Shown: positions 1 through 8,590 of the stretch, piece by piece | Layout: each line of letters begins with the position of its first letter | Position numbering within the stretch: the first letter of the stretch is position 1 | Source: Limiplasma sp036645955 | GTDB taxonomy: Bacteria; Bacillota; Clostridia; Christensenellales; Aristaeellaceae | Direction of reading: 5' to 3' | DNA length: 30,536 nt | Assembly: GCA_036645955.1 (NCBI GenBank) | Contig: JAVXND010000029.1 | Span: 1-30,536 of the forward strand | The notes under the pieces: model-generated | The model's database searches: none | What the model was told of the DNA's origin: nothing | Seen by the model: only the letters and a program-made list of their open reading frames with translations | Position numbers and translations under genes: made by a program

Positions 1-26
1 TATGGTGTCCGCCCAGTTCGCGTTCT

Positions 27-63
27 CCCCCCCCTCCCCCCCCTCCCCTCTCTCTATCCCCCC
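27..63. repeat. C-rich low-complexity tract at contig end
   Basis: This is a run of C with scattered T, almost without A or G. It lies outside the operon terminator, at the edge of the contig. It may be a real homopolymer-rich spacer or low-quality terminal sequence. Nothing else is recognisable in positions 1-67. Confidence 0.6.
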
Positions 64-67
64 ACGC

Positions 68-103
68 AAAAAAACGCCCCTCACGTAAAAAACGTAAGGA
101 GCG
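68..103 (-). terminator. Rho-independent terminator of the rimP-ribF operon
   Basis: On the minus strand, a 12-bp stem (arms 92-103 and 75-86, two G-U wobbles, five-base loop) is followed directly by seven T. The wobble pairs form only in minus-strand RNA, since the plus-strand version has C/A mismatches. The hairpin therefore ends the leftward operon whose last gene is ribF. Confidence 0.85.
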
Positions 104-206
104 CCTCAATACACACTATTCCATTCCATCCCATAAACAATTCTTCCAAGCCGCCCGCCTGCCCGCTCAATCCCCTATCATTTGCGCCTCGCCAAATATT
201 GAATCT

Positions 207-962
207 TCACTTCATCCCTTGGCAAAACCGCACCCACTGGCCAGCAGCTTCCGCGTTNNNNNNNNNNATTCGCAATATACAAGGTATTGTTTGCCCCGCC
301 CAGCTTCCAAGCACACGGTAGATACCCTCTGCCACAGCTTGCTTGCCATTTGGCGCAAAAACAAGCTCGCACCCATCCCCCTGCACCTTTTCCGCCGTCG
401 CAATGCGCTCATACGGTCTGCCCAGCATTTCGCACGCACGCGCCGCATTGCCGCAGGCCAATAGGGAACGAACCACGCTGGAGCTGACTTCCGCACCCTC
501 TAACGTAATTTTGGGCACAATCACCGTTTGAAAATGCAGAGCCGCCCCCAATGCCATAAGCAAAGCGGGCGTACCCTTGCCTTGCTTGCCGTAGCTGTGG
601 TTGTACCCGCAAACCACATCCGTTGGGTGAAAACGCCTCACAAGCTCGCCCACATAGCATTCCGGCAATTCATTCATCACGCGTTTGTCAAAGGGCATGG
701 CGTAGAGCATATCCACACCCAGCTCTGCCAAAAGCTTTGCACGCTCGTCAAAGGTGCTGAGCATCGGCGGGCATTTCGCAGGCGCAATCAATTGCATGGG
801 ATGGTTCACAAAGGTGCAGGCCACCAGCGGCACGCCGCGCCTCACGGCAATCGCCTTTGCCTTTTTGAGCAGCACGCGGTGGCCTATATGTACACCGTCA
901 AACATGCCCAATGCCAATACGGCATGCTCCAGCTTCACAAGCCCGTCCAGGATGATCTGCAT
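207..962 (-). CDS. ribF: RibF-like FAD synthetase with short, degenerate riboflavin kinase half (C-terminus uncertain)
   Basis: FMN adenylyltransferase (FAD synthetase) of the RibF family, cytosolic, flavin cofactor synthesis. Visible motifs are GMFDGVHIGH near residue 19 (nucleotidyl-transfer signature), a FxxHP-like stretch, GYNHSYGKQGKG near residue 117, and SSSVVRSLLACGNAARACEM followed by a LGRPY motif at the end of the adenylyltransferase domain. Full RibF is about 300 residues with a C-terminal riboflavin kinase barrel. Here only some 70 residues follow LGRPY and the kinase motif GxPTAN is absent, so kinase activity is doubtful. A 10-N gap (258-267) lies in the last part. If its true length differs, the C-terminus may read in another frame, ending in PRDEVKIQYLARRK with a stop at 178. 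The start ATG follows a GGGGGGAAG site, 27 bp after truB. Last gene of the operon. Confidence 0.8.
   Translation of the reverse strand: MQIILDGLVKLEHAVLALGMFDGVHIGHRVLLKKAKAIAVRRGVPLVACTFVNHPMQLIAPAKCPPMLSTFDERAKLLAELGVDMLYAMPFDKRVMNELPECYVGELVRRFHPTDVVCGYNHSYGKQGKGTPALLMALGAALHFQTVIVPKITLEGAEVSSSVVRSLLACGNAARACEMLGRPYERIATAEKVQGDGCELVFAPNGKQAVAEGIYRVLGSWAGQTIPCILRXXXXNAEAAGQWVRFCQGMK
258..267. other. Assembly gap (10 N) inside ribF
   Basis: Ten unresolved bases lie inside the ribF coding region. Ten is not a multiple of three, and such gaps often have arbitrary length. The reading frame downstream of it is therefore not determined. Confidence 0.95.
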
Positions 963-989
963 CCGCTTCCCCCCTTGGCATTTGTTTTT

Positions 990-1910
990 TTATTCACCAA
1001 GCCATGTCTTGACTTTCATTTCATCGTTTTCACGCCTTGCAATGGCGCAAAGCTCCCCTTGCTTCCACATGCAAACAGCGGTGCCGCTCTCTGCGCAAGT
1101 GCCGTGAAGCTCAGGAAAACGCGGCCACGGCAGCATTCCGCCATTTCGAAAAGCCTTTTCCAAATCCTGCGGCACCTGTGTACAGGGCAAATGCGCCAAT
1201 GCGGCCTCCATGGGCAAAATCAGCTCTTGAAGCCTTCCGCAGTCTGCCGCCGCTTGAAGGGCTTCCAAGGTATGTGCGTTGTACGTGGTAAACACGCCGC
1301 TTTGCGTGCGAAGCAAAAAACGCATATGCGCAGGACAGCCAAGCGCCCGCCCCAAATCATAACAGAGCGTACGCACATAAAAGCCCTTGGAACAGCGTAC
1401 ATATAGCAGTGCGCCATGGTTTTGTGTCATGCCGCGAAAGCTTAGCTCATGCACGGTTACCTCACGCTCTGGTACCTCCGCGGTTTGCCCCGCACGCGCC
1501 AGGTCATAAAGCCGCTGTCCATCCTGCTTAATGGCGCTGTACATAGGCGGACGTTGCATAATCGCGCCCGTAAAACGCGGCAAGACCGCGCAAAGCTCCG
1601 CTTCTGTGGGGTATAGGTCGCCGTGCTCCGTTACCACGCCCTGCGCGTCCTGCGTATCGGTTGCCGTTCCAAAGGCAATTTCAAGCACATAGGCCTTTTG
1701 CTTGTCCTGCATATAGTCAAACAACCGCGCGGCCTTGCCGGCCATCAATGGCAGTACGCCCGATGCTTCCGGGTCAAGGGTTCCCGCATGGCCTAGCTTT
1801 GTGCCTTTGAGCATATGCTTCATCATGCCCACCACCTGTGCGGAGGTCATGCCCGGCGGCTTTAATACATTCACAAAACCACATAGGGGTTTGGTAGTTT
1901 CCAAGCTCAT
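990..1910 (-). CDS. truB: tRNA pseudouridine(55) synthase TruB
   Basis: Converts U55 in the T-loop of tRNAs to pseudouridine. The N-terminus contains GFVNVLKPPGMTS, then the catalytic motif GHAGTLDPEASGVLPL, in which the Asp of TLDP is the family nucleophile, then MQRPPMYSAIKQDGQRLYDL and the GFYVRTLCYDLG motif near residue 188. Length is 306 residues, normal for TruB including a small C-terminal domain. Its ATG overlaps the nrnA stop as ATGA, so the two are translationally coupled. It lies between nrnA and ribF, the usual Firmicutes position. Confidence 0.96.
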   Translation of the reverse strand: MSLETTKPLCGFVNVLKPPGMTSAQVVGMMKHMLKGTKLGHAGTLDPEASGVLPLMAGKAARLFDYMQDKQKAYVLEIAFGTATDTQDAQGVVTEHGDLYPTEAELCAVLPRFTGAIMQRPPMYSAIKQDGQRLYDLARAGQTAEVPEREVTVHELSFRGMTQNHGALLYVRCSKGFYVRTLCYDLGRALGCPAHMRFLLRTQSGVFTTYNAHTLEALQAAADCGRLQELILPMEAALAHLPCTQVPQDLEKAFRNGGMLPWPRFPELHGTCAESGTAVCMWKQGELCAIARRENDEMKVKTWLGE

Positions 1911-2914
1911 ACTGCTTTGCCCCTATCCAATTCTGTTTTGAGTGCCGCCTCCATGGCAAGCGCCGCTTCCGCCAGCGGTACATCCACCGTACAGCCCGCC
2001 GCTAAACGATGCCCGCCCCCGCCCACACGCGAAGCCACTTCGTCAATGCGGTAGGGCGCAAGCGCGCGCAGGCTCACTTTTACGCGCCCGTCCTCTGTTT
2101 CCTTGGCAAAATAGGCAAGCTTTACGCCTTCAATGTCAATGGCATAATCCACAATGCAATCGGTATCCCCATGTGATGCGCCTGCTTGCTTGAGATCCTC
2201 CATGGTTAACGTAAGCCCTGCCACAGCGCCGTCGCAGGTCACACGCAAGGTGGAAAGCACCTTGCCAAGCAATTTCACAAACTCAAGCCGCTTTTGCCGA
2301 AACAAAAGCCTGCTGTATTCCGATAGTGCAAAGCCCGTGTCCATCAGGTTACCCATCATGTGAAAGCTTTCCGAATTGGTGCTTTCGTAAATAAAATTGC
2401 CCGTATCTGTCGCAAGCGCGGTATAGAGGCAAACCGCTTCCTCACGTTGTAGCGGCATGCTCATGCGCTCAAAAATGCGGTGGATCAGCACTGCGGTGGC
2501 GGGAGCCTCTGCATCAATCAGCAAATACTTGCCAAAGCCGGGGTTGGTGCCGTGGTGGTCGATCACCGCTTGCTGCTTTGCCGCCAAAAACAGCGGCAGG
2601 CATTCGCCCATGCGCTCCTCACAGCTCACATCCACCGAAATGGCCAAGTCATACTCGCAAGCGGTTTCACTCAAGGCAATCGGCTTTTGTACGCATTGCA
2701 CAGTGGGTAAGAAGCTTAGGTTTTTAGGCACTTCCCCGTCCAATGCCCAAGCCACGCGCTTGCCAAGCCGCTCTAGCCTCATTTTCAGCGCCAAGGCACT
2801 GCCCAGCGTGTCCCCATCGGGTGAAATGTGAGAAAACAGCAAGATGCTGCCTGCCGTTTGTACGGCAGACAGCAAAGCATTCATTTCATTTGTTTCATTC
2901 ATCGCTTTTGTCAT
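1907..2914 (-). CDS. nrnA: DHH/DHHA1 phosphoesterase, bifunctional oligoribonuclease and PAP phosphatase NrnA
   Basis: Members of this family degrade short RNA oligonucleotides (including pGpG) and dephosphorylate pAp, using metal ions bound by DHH-domain residues. Visible motifs are FSHISPDGDTLGSAL near the N-terminus, the DHH signature VIDHHGTNPGFG, and the C-terminal DHHA1 motif VGGGGHRLAAG. Length from the chosen start is 335 residues, normal for NrnA. The ATG at 2914 is chosen because a GGAGG site precedes it at good spacing; the frame stays open further upstream but only inside rbfA. It overlaps the end of rbfA by 20 nt and truB by 4 nt. Confidence 0.93.
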   Translation of the reverse strand: MTKAMNETNEMNALLSAVQTAGSILLFSHISPDGDTLGSALALKMRLERLGKRVAWALDGEVPKNLSFLPTVQCVQKPIALSETACEYDLAISVDVSCEERMGECLPLFLAAKQQAVIDHHGTNPGFGKYLLIDAEAPATAVLIHRIFERMSMPLQREEAVCLYTALATDTGNFIYESTNSESFHMMGNLMDTGFALSEYSRLLFRQKRLEFVKLLGKVLSTLRVTCDGAVAGLTLTMEDLKQAGASHGDTDCIVDYAIDIEGVKLAYFAKETEDGRVKVSLRALAPYRIDEVASRVGGGGHRLAAGCTVDVPLAEAALAMEAALKTELDRGKAV

Positions 2915-3266
2915 CGGGTTTTTCCTCCGCTTGTACCTGCTTAAGAATGCTGGCAATGTGAATGCCGTATGCAATGTTTTGATCCAGCTCAAACAAAATT
3001 TCAGGTGCATAGCGAATAATCATGCTCTTGCCAAGTTCATGGCGCACAAAACCCGCCGCACTCTTGAGCGCGGTCATCATGGGGGCGCGGTTTTCGTCCT
3101 CCAAAATGCTCACGTAGATTTTGGCATAGCGCAGGTCGCGCGCCACCTCGGCGCGCGTTACGCTATAGGTACCCTGTATGCGGGGGTCGGATAGCTGCTC
3201 GCGGATAATATGATCCACCTCGCGGCGTACCTGCTCGCTGATTCGGTCTATACGTTGATAGCTCAA
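2895..3266 (-). CDS. rbfA: 30S ribosome-binding factor RbfA
   Basis: Small KH-fold protein that binds the 30S subunit and assists 16S rRNA 5'-end maturation. The sequence starts SYQRIDRISEQVRREVDHII and contains the family pattern LSDPRIQGTYSVTRAEVARD, followed by AKIYVSILED. Length of 123 residues is typical. The start is TTG at 3264-3266, preceded by AAGGAG at 9-nt spacing; a nearby ATG just upstream is out of frame. It follows infB after about 40 nt and overlaps nrnA. Confidence 0.93.
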   Translation of the reverse strand: MSYQRIDRISEQVRREVDHIIREQLSDPRIQGTYSVTRAEVARDLRYAKIYVSILEDENRAPMMTALKSAAGFVRHELGKSMIIRYAPEILFELDQNIAYGIHIASILKQVQAEEKPDDKSDE

Positions 3267-3307
3267 GAGTCATTTCTCCTTATGAGATTGCGGTCATGGC
3301 AAGCGCC

Positions 3308-6300
3308 TTACCGCTCGATCTCCTCCATCAGGAAGCACTCCACAATGTCGCCTTCCTTGATTTCGTTGAAGTTATCGAAGCTCACGCCACACTCATAGCC
3401 TGTTGCCACTTCTTTGGCATCATCCTTGAAGCGCTTCAAGCTGCTAAGCTTCCCTTCAAACACAACCACGTTGTCACGCAGCAAACGAACCTGTGCGTTG
3501 CGTTGAAGCTTGCCATCCTGCACATAACAGCCGGCAACGGTGCCTGCGCCTGTAATGCGGAAGGTACTGCGCACCTCGGCATGTCCCAGCAGAACTTCTT
3601 TGAATTCGGGCTCCAAAAGACCCTTGCTGGCCTTTTGAATGTCCTCAATGGCCTGATAAATCACGCGGTACAAGCGCACATCCACACCCTCGCGTTCAGC
3701 CGCGTCACGCGCGCTGTTATCGGGGCGAATGTTGAAGCCGATGATAATCGCGTCAAAGGCAGATGCAAGGTTTACATCATCCTTGTTGATTGCGCCAACC
3801 GCACTATGGAGCACACGAATGCGCACTTCATCGTTGGAGAGCTTCTCAAGCGCTTGCTTGACCGCTTCCACACTGCCTTGTACGTCGGCCTTGATAATCA
3901 GGTTGAGGTTGGTTAGCTTGCTTTGATCAATGCGGCTGAACAGGTTATCCAGCGATACCTTTGTGGAGGATGCAACACGCGCGGCTTTTTGCTTATCGCG
4001 GCGTTCCTGTACCACTTGGCGGCCCAGGTGATCGTCCGCCACAGCCATCATATCATCGCCTGCGCTCGGCACCTCTGTAAAGCCGGTAACCTCCACAGGC
4101 ATAGAAGCTCCTGCTTCCATTACGCGCTCGCCCTTGTCGTTGACCATGGCGCGAACACGGCCGCTTGCCATACCCGCTACAACGTTGTCGCCCACATGCA
4201 GGGTACCGTTTTGCAGCAGCACCGTGGTTACGGGGCCGCGCGATTTATCCAGCTTGGCCTCAATGATAACGCCCTTTGCCATACGGTTGGGGTTAGAACG
4301 CAGCTGGAGCATATCGGCTTGCAGCACGATCATTTCAAGCAAATCATCCACACCCTCGCCCGTCGCGGCGCTTACAGGTGCCATGATGGTATCGCCGCCC
4401 CATGCTTCGCTTACCAGCTCGTAGGTTGTTAAATCCTGCATCACGCGGGAAGGATCAGCCGACGGCTTGTCAACCTTGTTAATGGCAACAATGATGGGCA
4501 CACCAGCGGCCTTTGCGTGGTGAATGGCCTCAATGGTTTGCGGCATAACGCCGTCATCAGCGGCTACCACCAGCACCGCAATATCGGTGGATTGTGCGCC
4601 GCGCGCACGCATGGCCGTAAATGCTTCATGACCAGGGGTGTCCAGGAAGGTAATCAGACGGTCGTTGATGGTTACGGTATACGCGCCGATGTGCTGTGTA
4701 ATGCCGCCCGCCTCGCCCGTGGTTACATGGGAGTGGCGGATATAGTCCAGCAACGAGGTCTTGCCGTGATCGACGTGTCCCATGATCGTTACCACAGGGG
4801 GACGAGGCACCAACACCTCTTCGCTGTCCTCAAAGTCGGTATCAATCAACACATCTTCGGCGGTTTTGGCCAGGTTCATTTCAAGCTCTACCCCAAAGTC
4901 GGAGCAAACCAAGCTTGCGGTATCAAAATCCATCTCGCTGTTGATGTTTGCCATCATGCCCAGCATCAGGAGCTTCTTGAGAATATCTCCCGCTGGCTTG
5001 CCGATGCGCTCTGTCAAGTCCTTTACGGTGATGGTATCAGCCGTCATGAACGCCTTTTCAATCTTAATGGGCGCCATCAATTGCTGTGCGCTGGGCTTGC
5101 GATTGCGGCGGCGGCCGCCGCGCATCATATCGTCGTCAAAGCCATTGCTGAAGCTTTCGCGAGCCAGCTGCTTGCGGTTTTTGGCCACGCGCTCTGGATC
5201 GTGCTGACGCACGTAATTCTTTTTGTTGGGGTCGTAGTTGCTTACGCGCTCTTTTTCAACTGCGGGCGTCATTTCAAGCGCGGCTTTTGCACCGCGCGGT
5301 GCGCCGCCCATCGGAGGTCTGCCCATGCCAGGGCCGCCGGCAGGACGGCCGTAGTTGCCTGCGGGACGTGCTCCGCCGCCGCTGGGTGCGCCGCCGTTTG
5401 CGGGGCGGCCATAGGGACCCTGCGGGTTCGCGGGGCGGCCATAAGGACCCTGCGGATTCGCGGGGCGGCCATAAGAGCCTTGCGGCGCAAAGGAACCCTG
5501 CGGAGCCGCACCAGCTGCTGCACCCTGCGGATTGGCGGGGCGGCCATAGGGACCCTGCGGATTCGCGGGACGACCATAGGGGCCCTGCGGTGCTTGTGCG
5601 CCCTGAGGATTCGCGGGGCGGCCATAGGGGCCCTGCGGATTGGCGGGGCGGCCATAAGGACCCTGCGGATTCATCGCGGGACGAGGTGCGCCTCCCTGCA
5701 TGGGACGGCCGCCTTGTACCGGGTGCTGCGCTTGCATACCCGCTTGACCCATCGGTCTGGCCGTGGGTGTCATGGGTCTTGGTGCAGCATTGCCTGCGGC
5801 AGGTACCGCCGGTTTGGCAGTAGCCGTAGCTGTTGCTGTGGCTTGCACGGCAGGCTTTGCCGCAGGAGCCGCTGGCGCGGCAGTAGCGGCGGCGGTTGTG
5901 GCAGCTGTGGTTGTCACAGCGGCGCTTGCGGCAGACGCGGCTGTCGCGGCGGCGCTTGTTTCAGCCGTGGCTGGCACAGCCGTTGCAGTGCTCTGCACAG
6001 GCGATGTAGCGCTGTCTTGTACAGCGGCCGTTTGCACGGCGGCGTTCTGCGGCACGGCAGCTGCATTGTCTGCAGGCTTGCTCGCATCCACTGCGGTTGC
6101 GCCAGAAGAAGCTTGTGTAGCCTGAACCTTCTGTGTTTGCGTTGCGGAGGCACTTTCAATAGAAGCAACCGTTTTTTGCTCAACGGGTTTAGCCGCGGCA
6201 ACGGTTTCTTGTACGGTATGCGCGTCCGCATGGGGCACGGCGGTTGCCGCCGAATGCGCCGTGGAAGCACTCGCGTCGCTCACCGCTTTCACGGGGCTTT

Positions 6301-6646
6301 CAACCTTTGCTTGTACAGCCTTTTCCTCAGCCTCCGCTTTCGCGGGTGTGCTCTCCGTTTTCACGGGTGCGGCTGTAATGCCTTCCTGTACGGATGAGGC
6401 TGTATCCATCTCATCTGTATCGGGCATGGTGTATGCCTTGGTATGCTGGCGTGCCAAGCGCTGTTGTTCGGCCTGTTTTTCCTCAGCGCGGCGCTGTTCT
6501 TCTTCCCGAACGAACTGCGCCTCCAGCTTCCGCGCCACCTGCGCCAGTTCATCCGCATTCTTGCGCATAGAAGACACGTTGCCCAGCATATCCCCAGCGC
6601 CCTTGAGCAACTCCTTGGTAGCATCCTTGAGTTTCACTTTGGTCAT
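3308..6646 (-). CDS. infB: Translation initiation factor IF-2 with very long repetitive N-terminus
   Basis: GTPase that places initiator tRNA on the 30S subunit and drives subunit joining. At 1112 residues it is far longer than a typical Firmicutes IF-2 (roughly 700-900). Approximate layout: residues 1-75, charged helical start; 90-310, Ala/Thr/Val/Pro-rich low complexity; 320-420, seven G(P/S)YGRPA units separated by NPQG linkers; 530-590, IF2_N domain (TADTITVKDLTERIGKPAG); 615-790, G domain with GHVDHGKTS, DTPGHEAF and NKVDKP; then IF-2 domains to a C-terminus ending EGDIVECFLMEEIER. The catalytic core looks intact. The ATG at 6644-6646 has only a weak GGGGG-type binding site. Located 49 bp after ylxQ. 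Confidence 0.95.
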   Translation of the reverse strand: MTKVKLKDATKELLKGAGDMLGNVSSMRKNADELAQVARKLEAQFVREEEQRRAEEKQAEQQRLARQHTKAYTMPDTDEMDTASSVQEGITAAPVKTESTPAKAEAEEKAVQAKVESPVKAVSDASASTAHSAATAVPHADAHTVQETVAAAKPVEQKTVASIESASATQTQKVQATQASSGATAVDASKPADNAAAVPQNAAVQTAAVQDSATSPVQSTATAVPATAETSAAATAASAASAAVTTTAATTAAATAAPAAPAAKPAVQATATATATAKPAVPAAGNAAPRPMTPTARPMGQAGMQAQHPVQGGRPMQGGAPRPAMNPQGPYGRPANPQGPYGRPANPQGAQAPQGPYGRPANPQGPYGRPANPQGAAAGAAPQGSFAPQGSYGRPANPQGPYGRPANPQGPYGRPANGGAPSGGGARPAGNYGRPAGGPGMGRPPMGGAPRGAKAALEMTPAVEKERVSNYDPNKKNYVRQHDPERVAKNRKQLARESFSNGFDDDMMRGGRRRNRKPSAQQLMAPIKIEKAFMTADTITVKDLTERIGKPAGDILKKLLMLGMMANINSEMDFDTASLVCSDFGVELEMNLAKTAEDVLIDTDFEDSEEVLVPRPPVVTIMGHVDHGKTSLLDYIRHSHVTTGEAGGITQHIGAYTVTINDRLITFLDTPGHEAFTAMRARGAQSTDIAVLVVAADDGVMPQTIEAIHHAKAAGVPIIVAINKVDKPSADPSRVMQDLTTYELVSEAWGGDTIMAPVSAATGEGVDDLLEMIVLQADMLQLRSNPNRMAKGVIIEAKLDKSRGPVTTVLLQNGTLHVGDNVVAGMASGRVRAMVNDKGERVMEAGASMPVEVTGFTEVPSAGDDMMAVADDHLGRQVVQERRDKQKAARVASSTKVSLDNLFSRIDQSKLTNLNLIIKADVQGSVEAVKQALEKLSNDEVRIRVLHSAVGAINKDDVNLASAFDAIIIGFNIRPDNSARDAAEREGVDVRLYRVIYQAIEDIQKASKGLLEPEFKEVLLGHAEVRSTFRITGAGTVAGCYVQDGKLQRNAQVRLLRDNVVVFEGKLSSLKRFKDDAKEVATGYECGVSFDNFNEIKEGDIVECFLMEEIER
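5397..5680 (-). repeat. In-frame 30-bp minisatellite in infB coding GPYGRPANPQ units
   Basis: Seven near-identical copies of a unit coding G(P/S)YGRPA are joined by NPQG linkers. Most neighbouring units are 30 bp apart, and two longer linkers carry AQAPQ and AAAGAAPQGSFAPQ. DNA-level identity between units is high, which suggests recent expansion or contraction by slippage or recombination. All length changes seen keep the reading frame. Confidence 0.9.
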
Positions 6647-6695
6647 TGTACCGCTTGCACCCCCGCATAATTTCGCAATGTAATCTATAATTTGG

Positions 6696-7022
6696 CTATA
6701 GGAGCCGTGGTTCGTTCTCTAAAAGGCCTTTGAGCTTATTGGCCATACCGCCCGCAGGTAAGGTAATCACCATTCGCCCATGTTTGCCAATGCAGTTCCC
6801 CAATGCGCCTGCACTTAGCTCATACAGCGGCACATCATGTGCCTTACAAGCATCCTGCACCCGTTTGCGCGTATTTTCGGACGCGCCCGCGTCCAGCAGC
6901 GCAAGCACTGCGGTTCCCCGCCTGATTGCATCTACACAAGCCTCTTGGCCGCTCACTGGCTGCCCCGCTCGCATGCACAATCCCAAAAAACCAGTCATTT
7001 GGGTTTCCGTTGCTTCGTTCAT
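6696..7022 (-). CDS. ylxQ: L7Ae-family ribosomal protein-like RNA-binding protein YlxQ
   Basis: Small L7Ae/L30e/S12e/Gadd45-fold protein found in nusA-infB operons of Firmicutes; related proteins bind kink-turn RNA. Visible are MTGFLGLCMRAGQPVSGQEA, a Rossmann-like core VLALLDAGASENTRKRVQDA and the C-terminal GNCIGKHGRMVIT. Length is 108 residues. The start at 7022 overlaps the rnpM stop as ATGA; the frame is open further upstream, but that part lies inside rnpM and does not resemble the family. Confidence 0.88.
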   Translation of the reverse strand: MNEATETQMTGFLGLCMRAGQPVSGQEACVDAIRRGTAVLALLDAGASENTRKRVQDACKAHDVPLYELSAGALGNCIGKHGRMVITLPAGGMANKLKGLLENEPRLL

Positions 7023-7315
7023 AAGCCCTTTCCCTGCGCATCCAGCAATTGGCGCATCGTTTCGCTCAACTGAGCATTTACCTCTTCGGTCAGCTTCACT
7101 TCGAGCTGGCGATCCAGCTGCCCTTGCTTCAGGGCGCGGCGCAGGCACTCCACGTTCAAACAGCAATAGGCGCCCCTTCCGGGTTTTTTGCCCGTTGTGT
7201 CTAGGCTTACCTGACCCTCAGGCGAACGTACCGCGCGAAGCAGCTCTTTTTTGGGCTTCATTTCGCGGCAGCCCACGCACATTCGCATTGGAATTTTCCG
7301 TGGCTTTGGCGGCAC
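7019..7315 (-). CDS. rnpM: YlxR/RnpM family nucleic-acid-binding protein
   Basis: Basic protein of the YlxR family (DUF448), shown in Bacillus subtilis to bind the RNase P RNA and modulate RNase P. The signature MRMCVGCREMKPKKELLR is at the N-terminus, followed by the conserved KKPGRGAYCC. Length is 98 residues. The start is GTG at 7313-7315, with AAGGAG ten bases upstream. It lies 18 bp after nusA and overlaps ylxQ by 4 nt. Confidence 0.92.
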   Translation of the reverse strand: MPPKPRKIPMRMCVGCREMKPKKELLRAVRSPEGQVSLDTTGKKPGRGAYCCLNVECLRRALKQGQLDRQLEVKLTEEVNAQLSETMRQLLDAQGKGL

Positions 7316-7333
7316 TGTCGAACAGCTCCTTTG

Positions 7334-8590
7334 TTAAAGCGTATCGTCGCCTTCGCCGTAGGGCATTTCCAAAGGAATATCCCTAAGCTCCGGCAAGCCC
7401 GATTCGTCCATCTGTGCGGGGGTAGCCTGCTCATCGTAATAAGCTTGGAAGCCCAGCGGCTCCTCAGGCAATTCCTCCATAGGCAGATCAAACATTTGCG
7501 CGGCTTGGCTCTGACTTTTGATATCAATACGCCAGCCTGTAAGCTTTGCGGCAAGGCGCGCGTTTTGACCTTCCTTGCCAATGGCTAAGCTCAGCTGATT
7601 ATCCGGCACCACCACGCGGCAGGCTTTTTCATTTTCAGCCACAAACACACTCAAAACATGCGCAGGGTTGAGCGCGTTGGCAATGAACTCCGCCGGATCA
7701 GGTGACCATTTGATGATATCGATCTTCTCGTTTTTAAGCTCCGCAACCACTTTTTCAACGCGGTTTCCGCGCGGACCTACGCAAGCGCCTACGGGATCGA
7801 TCTTTGCCTCGGTGGAGTGTACCGCCATTTTGGTACGGCTGCCCGCTTCACGTGCAATGGACTTGATTTGCACCACGCCAGCCGCAATTTCGGGAACCTC
7901 CATCTCAAACAAGCGCTTCACCAGACCCACATGCACACGGCTCACACGCACCTGCGGCCCGCGAAGCATTTCCCGTCCACTGCGATTCACCTCAAGCACA
8001 TAAACCTTGATGTGATCGTCAATGTGGTATTCTTCGCCTGGCATCCACTCGTTTTGCTCCAAAATGCCTTCCGTGCGCCCAAGCTCCACGTACACGCCCT
8101 TTGGCTCTATGCGCTGTACAATAGCGGTCATGATCTCGTTTTCCTTTTCGGAATACTCGTCGTAAATCTTGCCCTGCTCCGCCTCGCGGATGCGCTGCAT
8201 AATCACCTGCTTGGCTGTTTGTGCCGCTGTGCGTAAAAAATCGCTTGGTGTTACGTCAATCTCGGCAATATCGTCCATGCGGTAATCGGGGCGAATCTCG
8301 AGTGCTTCCGCCAGCGTAATTTGGTTTGCGCTGTCCTCCACCTCATCGGTGATGGTTTTACGGGCAAAAACATGCGCGATTCCCGTTGTGCGATCCAGCG
8401 TTACGCTCAAGTTGCTGGGTGCATTTTCATCATGCGATACATTCTTTTTATAAGCAGCCTTCAACGCTTCTTCAATGGCGCTAAACAGCATGTCAATGCT
8501 GATATCCTTTTCAGAAGCCAGCATCTTTACAGCCTCGATAATCTCGGACTGTCCGCCTGCTTGCTTGCTCTTTTTGGTTGTCCTCATCAT
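7334..8590 (-). CDS. nusA: Transcription termination/antitermination factor NusA
   Basis: Binds RNA polymerase and nascent RNA; controls pausing, termination and antitermination. Domain order: N-terminal polymerase-binding domain (about residues 1-130), S1 domain (around 135-205; TAIVQRIEPKGVYVELG), KH1 with VGACVGPRGNRV and KH2 with SLAIGKEGQNARLAAKLTGW. A short acidic tail ends GEGDDTL. Length of 418 residues is in the Firmicutes range, without the extra acidic repeats of Proteobacteria. The start ATG overlaps the rimP stop (ATGATGA). Confidence 0.97.
   Translation of the reverse strand: MMRTTKKSKQAGGQSEIIEAVKMLASEKDISIDMLFSAIEEALKAAYKKNVSHDENAPSNLSVTLDRTTGIAHVFARKTITDEVEDSANQITLAEALEIRPDYRMDDIAEIDVTPSDFLRTAAQTAKQVIMQRIREAEQGKIYDEYSEKENEIMTAIVQRIEPKGVYVELGRTEGILEQNEWMPGEEYHIDDHIKVYVLEVNRSGREMLRGPQVRVSRVHVGLVKRLFEMEVPEIAAGVVQIKSIAREAGSRTKMAVHSTEAKIDPVGACVGPRGNRVEKVVAELKNEKIDIIKWSPDPAEFIANALNPAHVLSVFVAENEKACRVVVPDNQLSLAIGKEGQNARLAAKLTGWRIDIKSQSQAAQMFDLPMEELPEEPLGFQAYYDEQATPAQMDESGLPELRDIPLEMPYGEGDDTL

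Noticed and set aside
528..1406. Plus-strand open frame opposite ribF/truB
   Set aside because: Antisense shadow with no recognisable domain; it spans two well supported minus-strand genes.
4517..6397. Long plus-strand open frame of 626 codons opposite infB
   Set aside because: It is the complement of the repetitive IF-2 N-terminus; its translation is rich in Arg, Cys, Gly and His without any domain, and infB on the other strand is certain.
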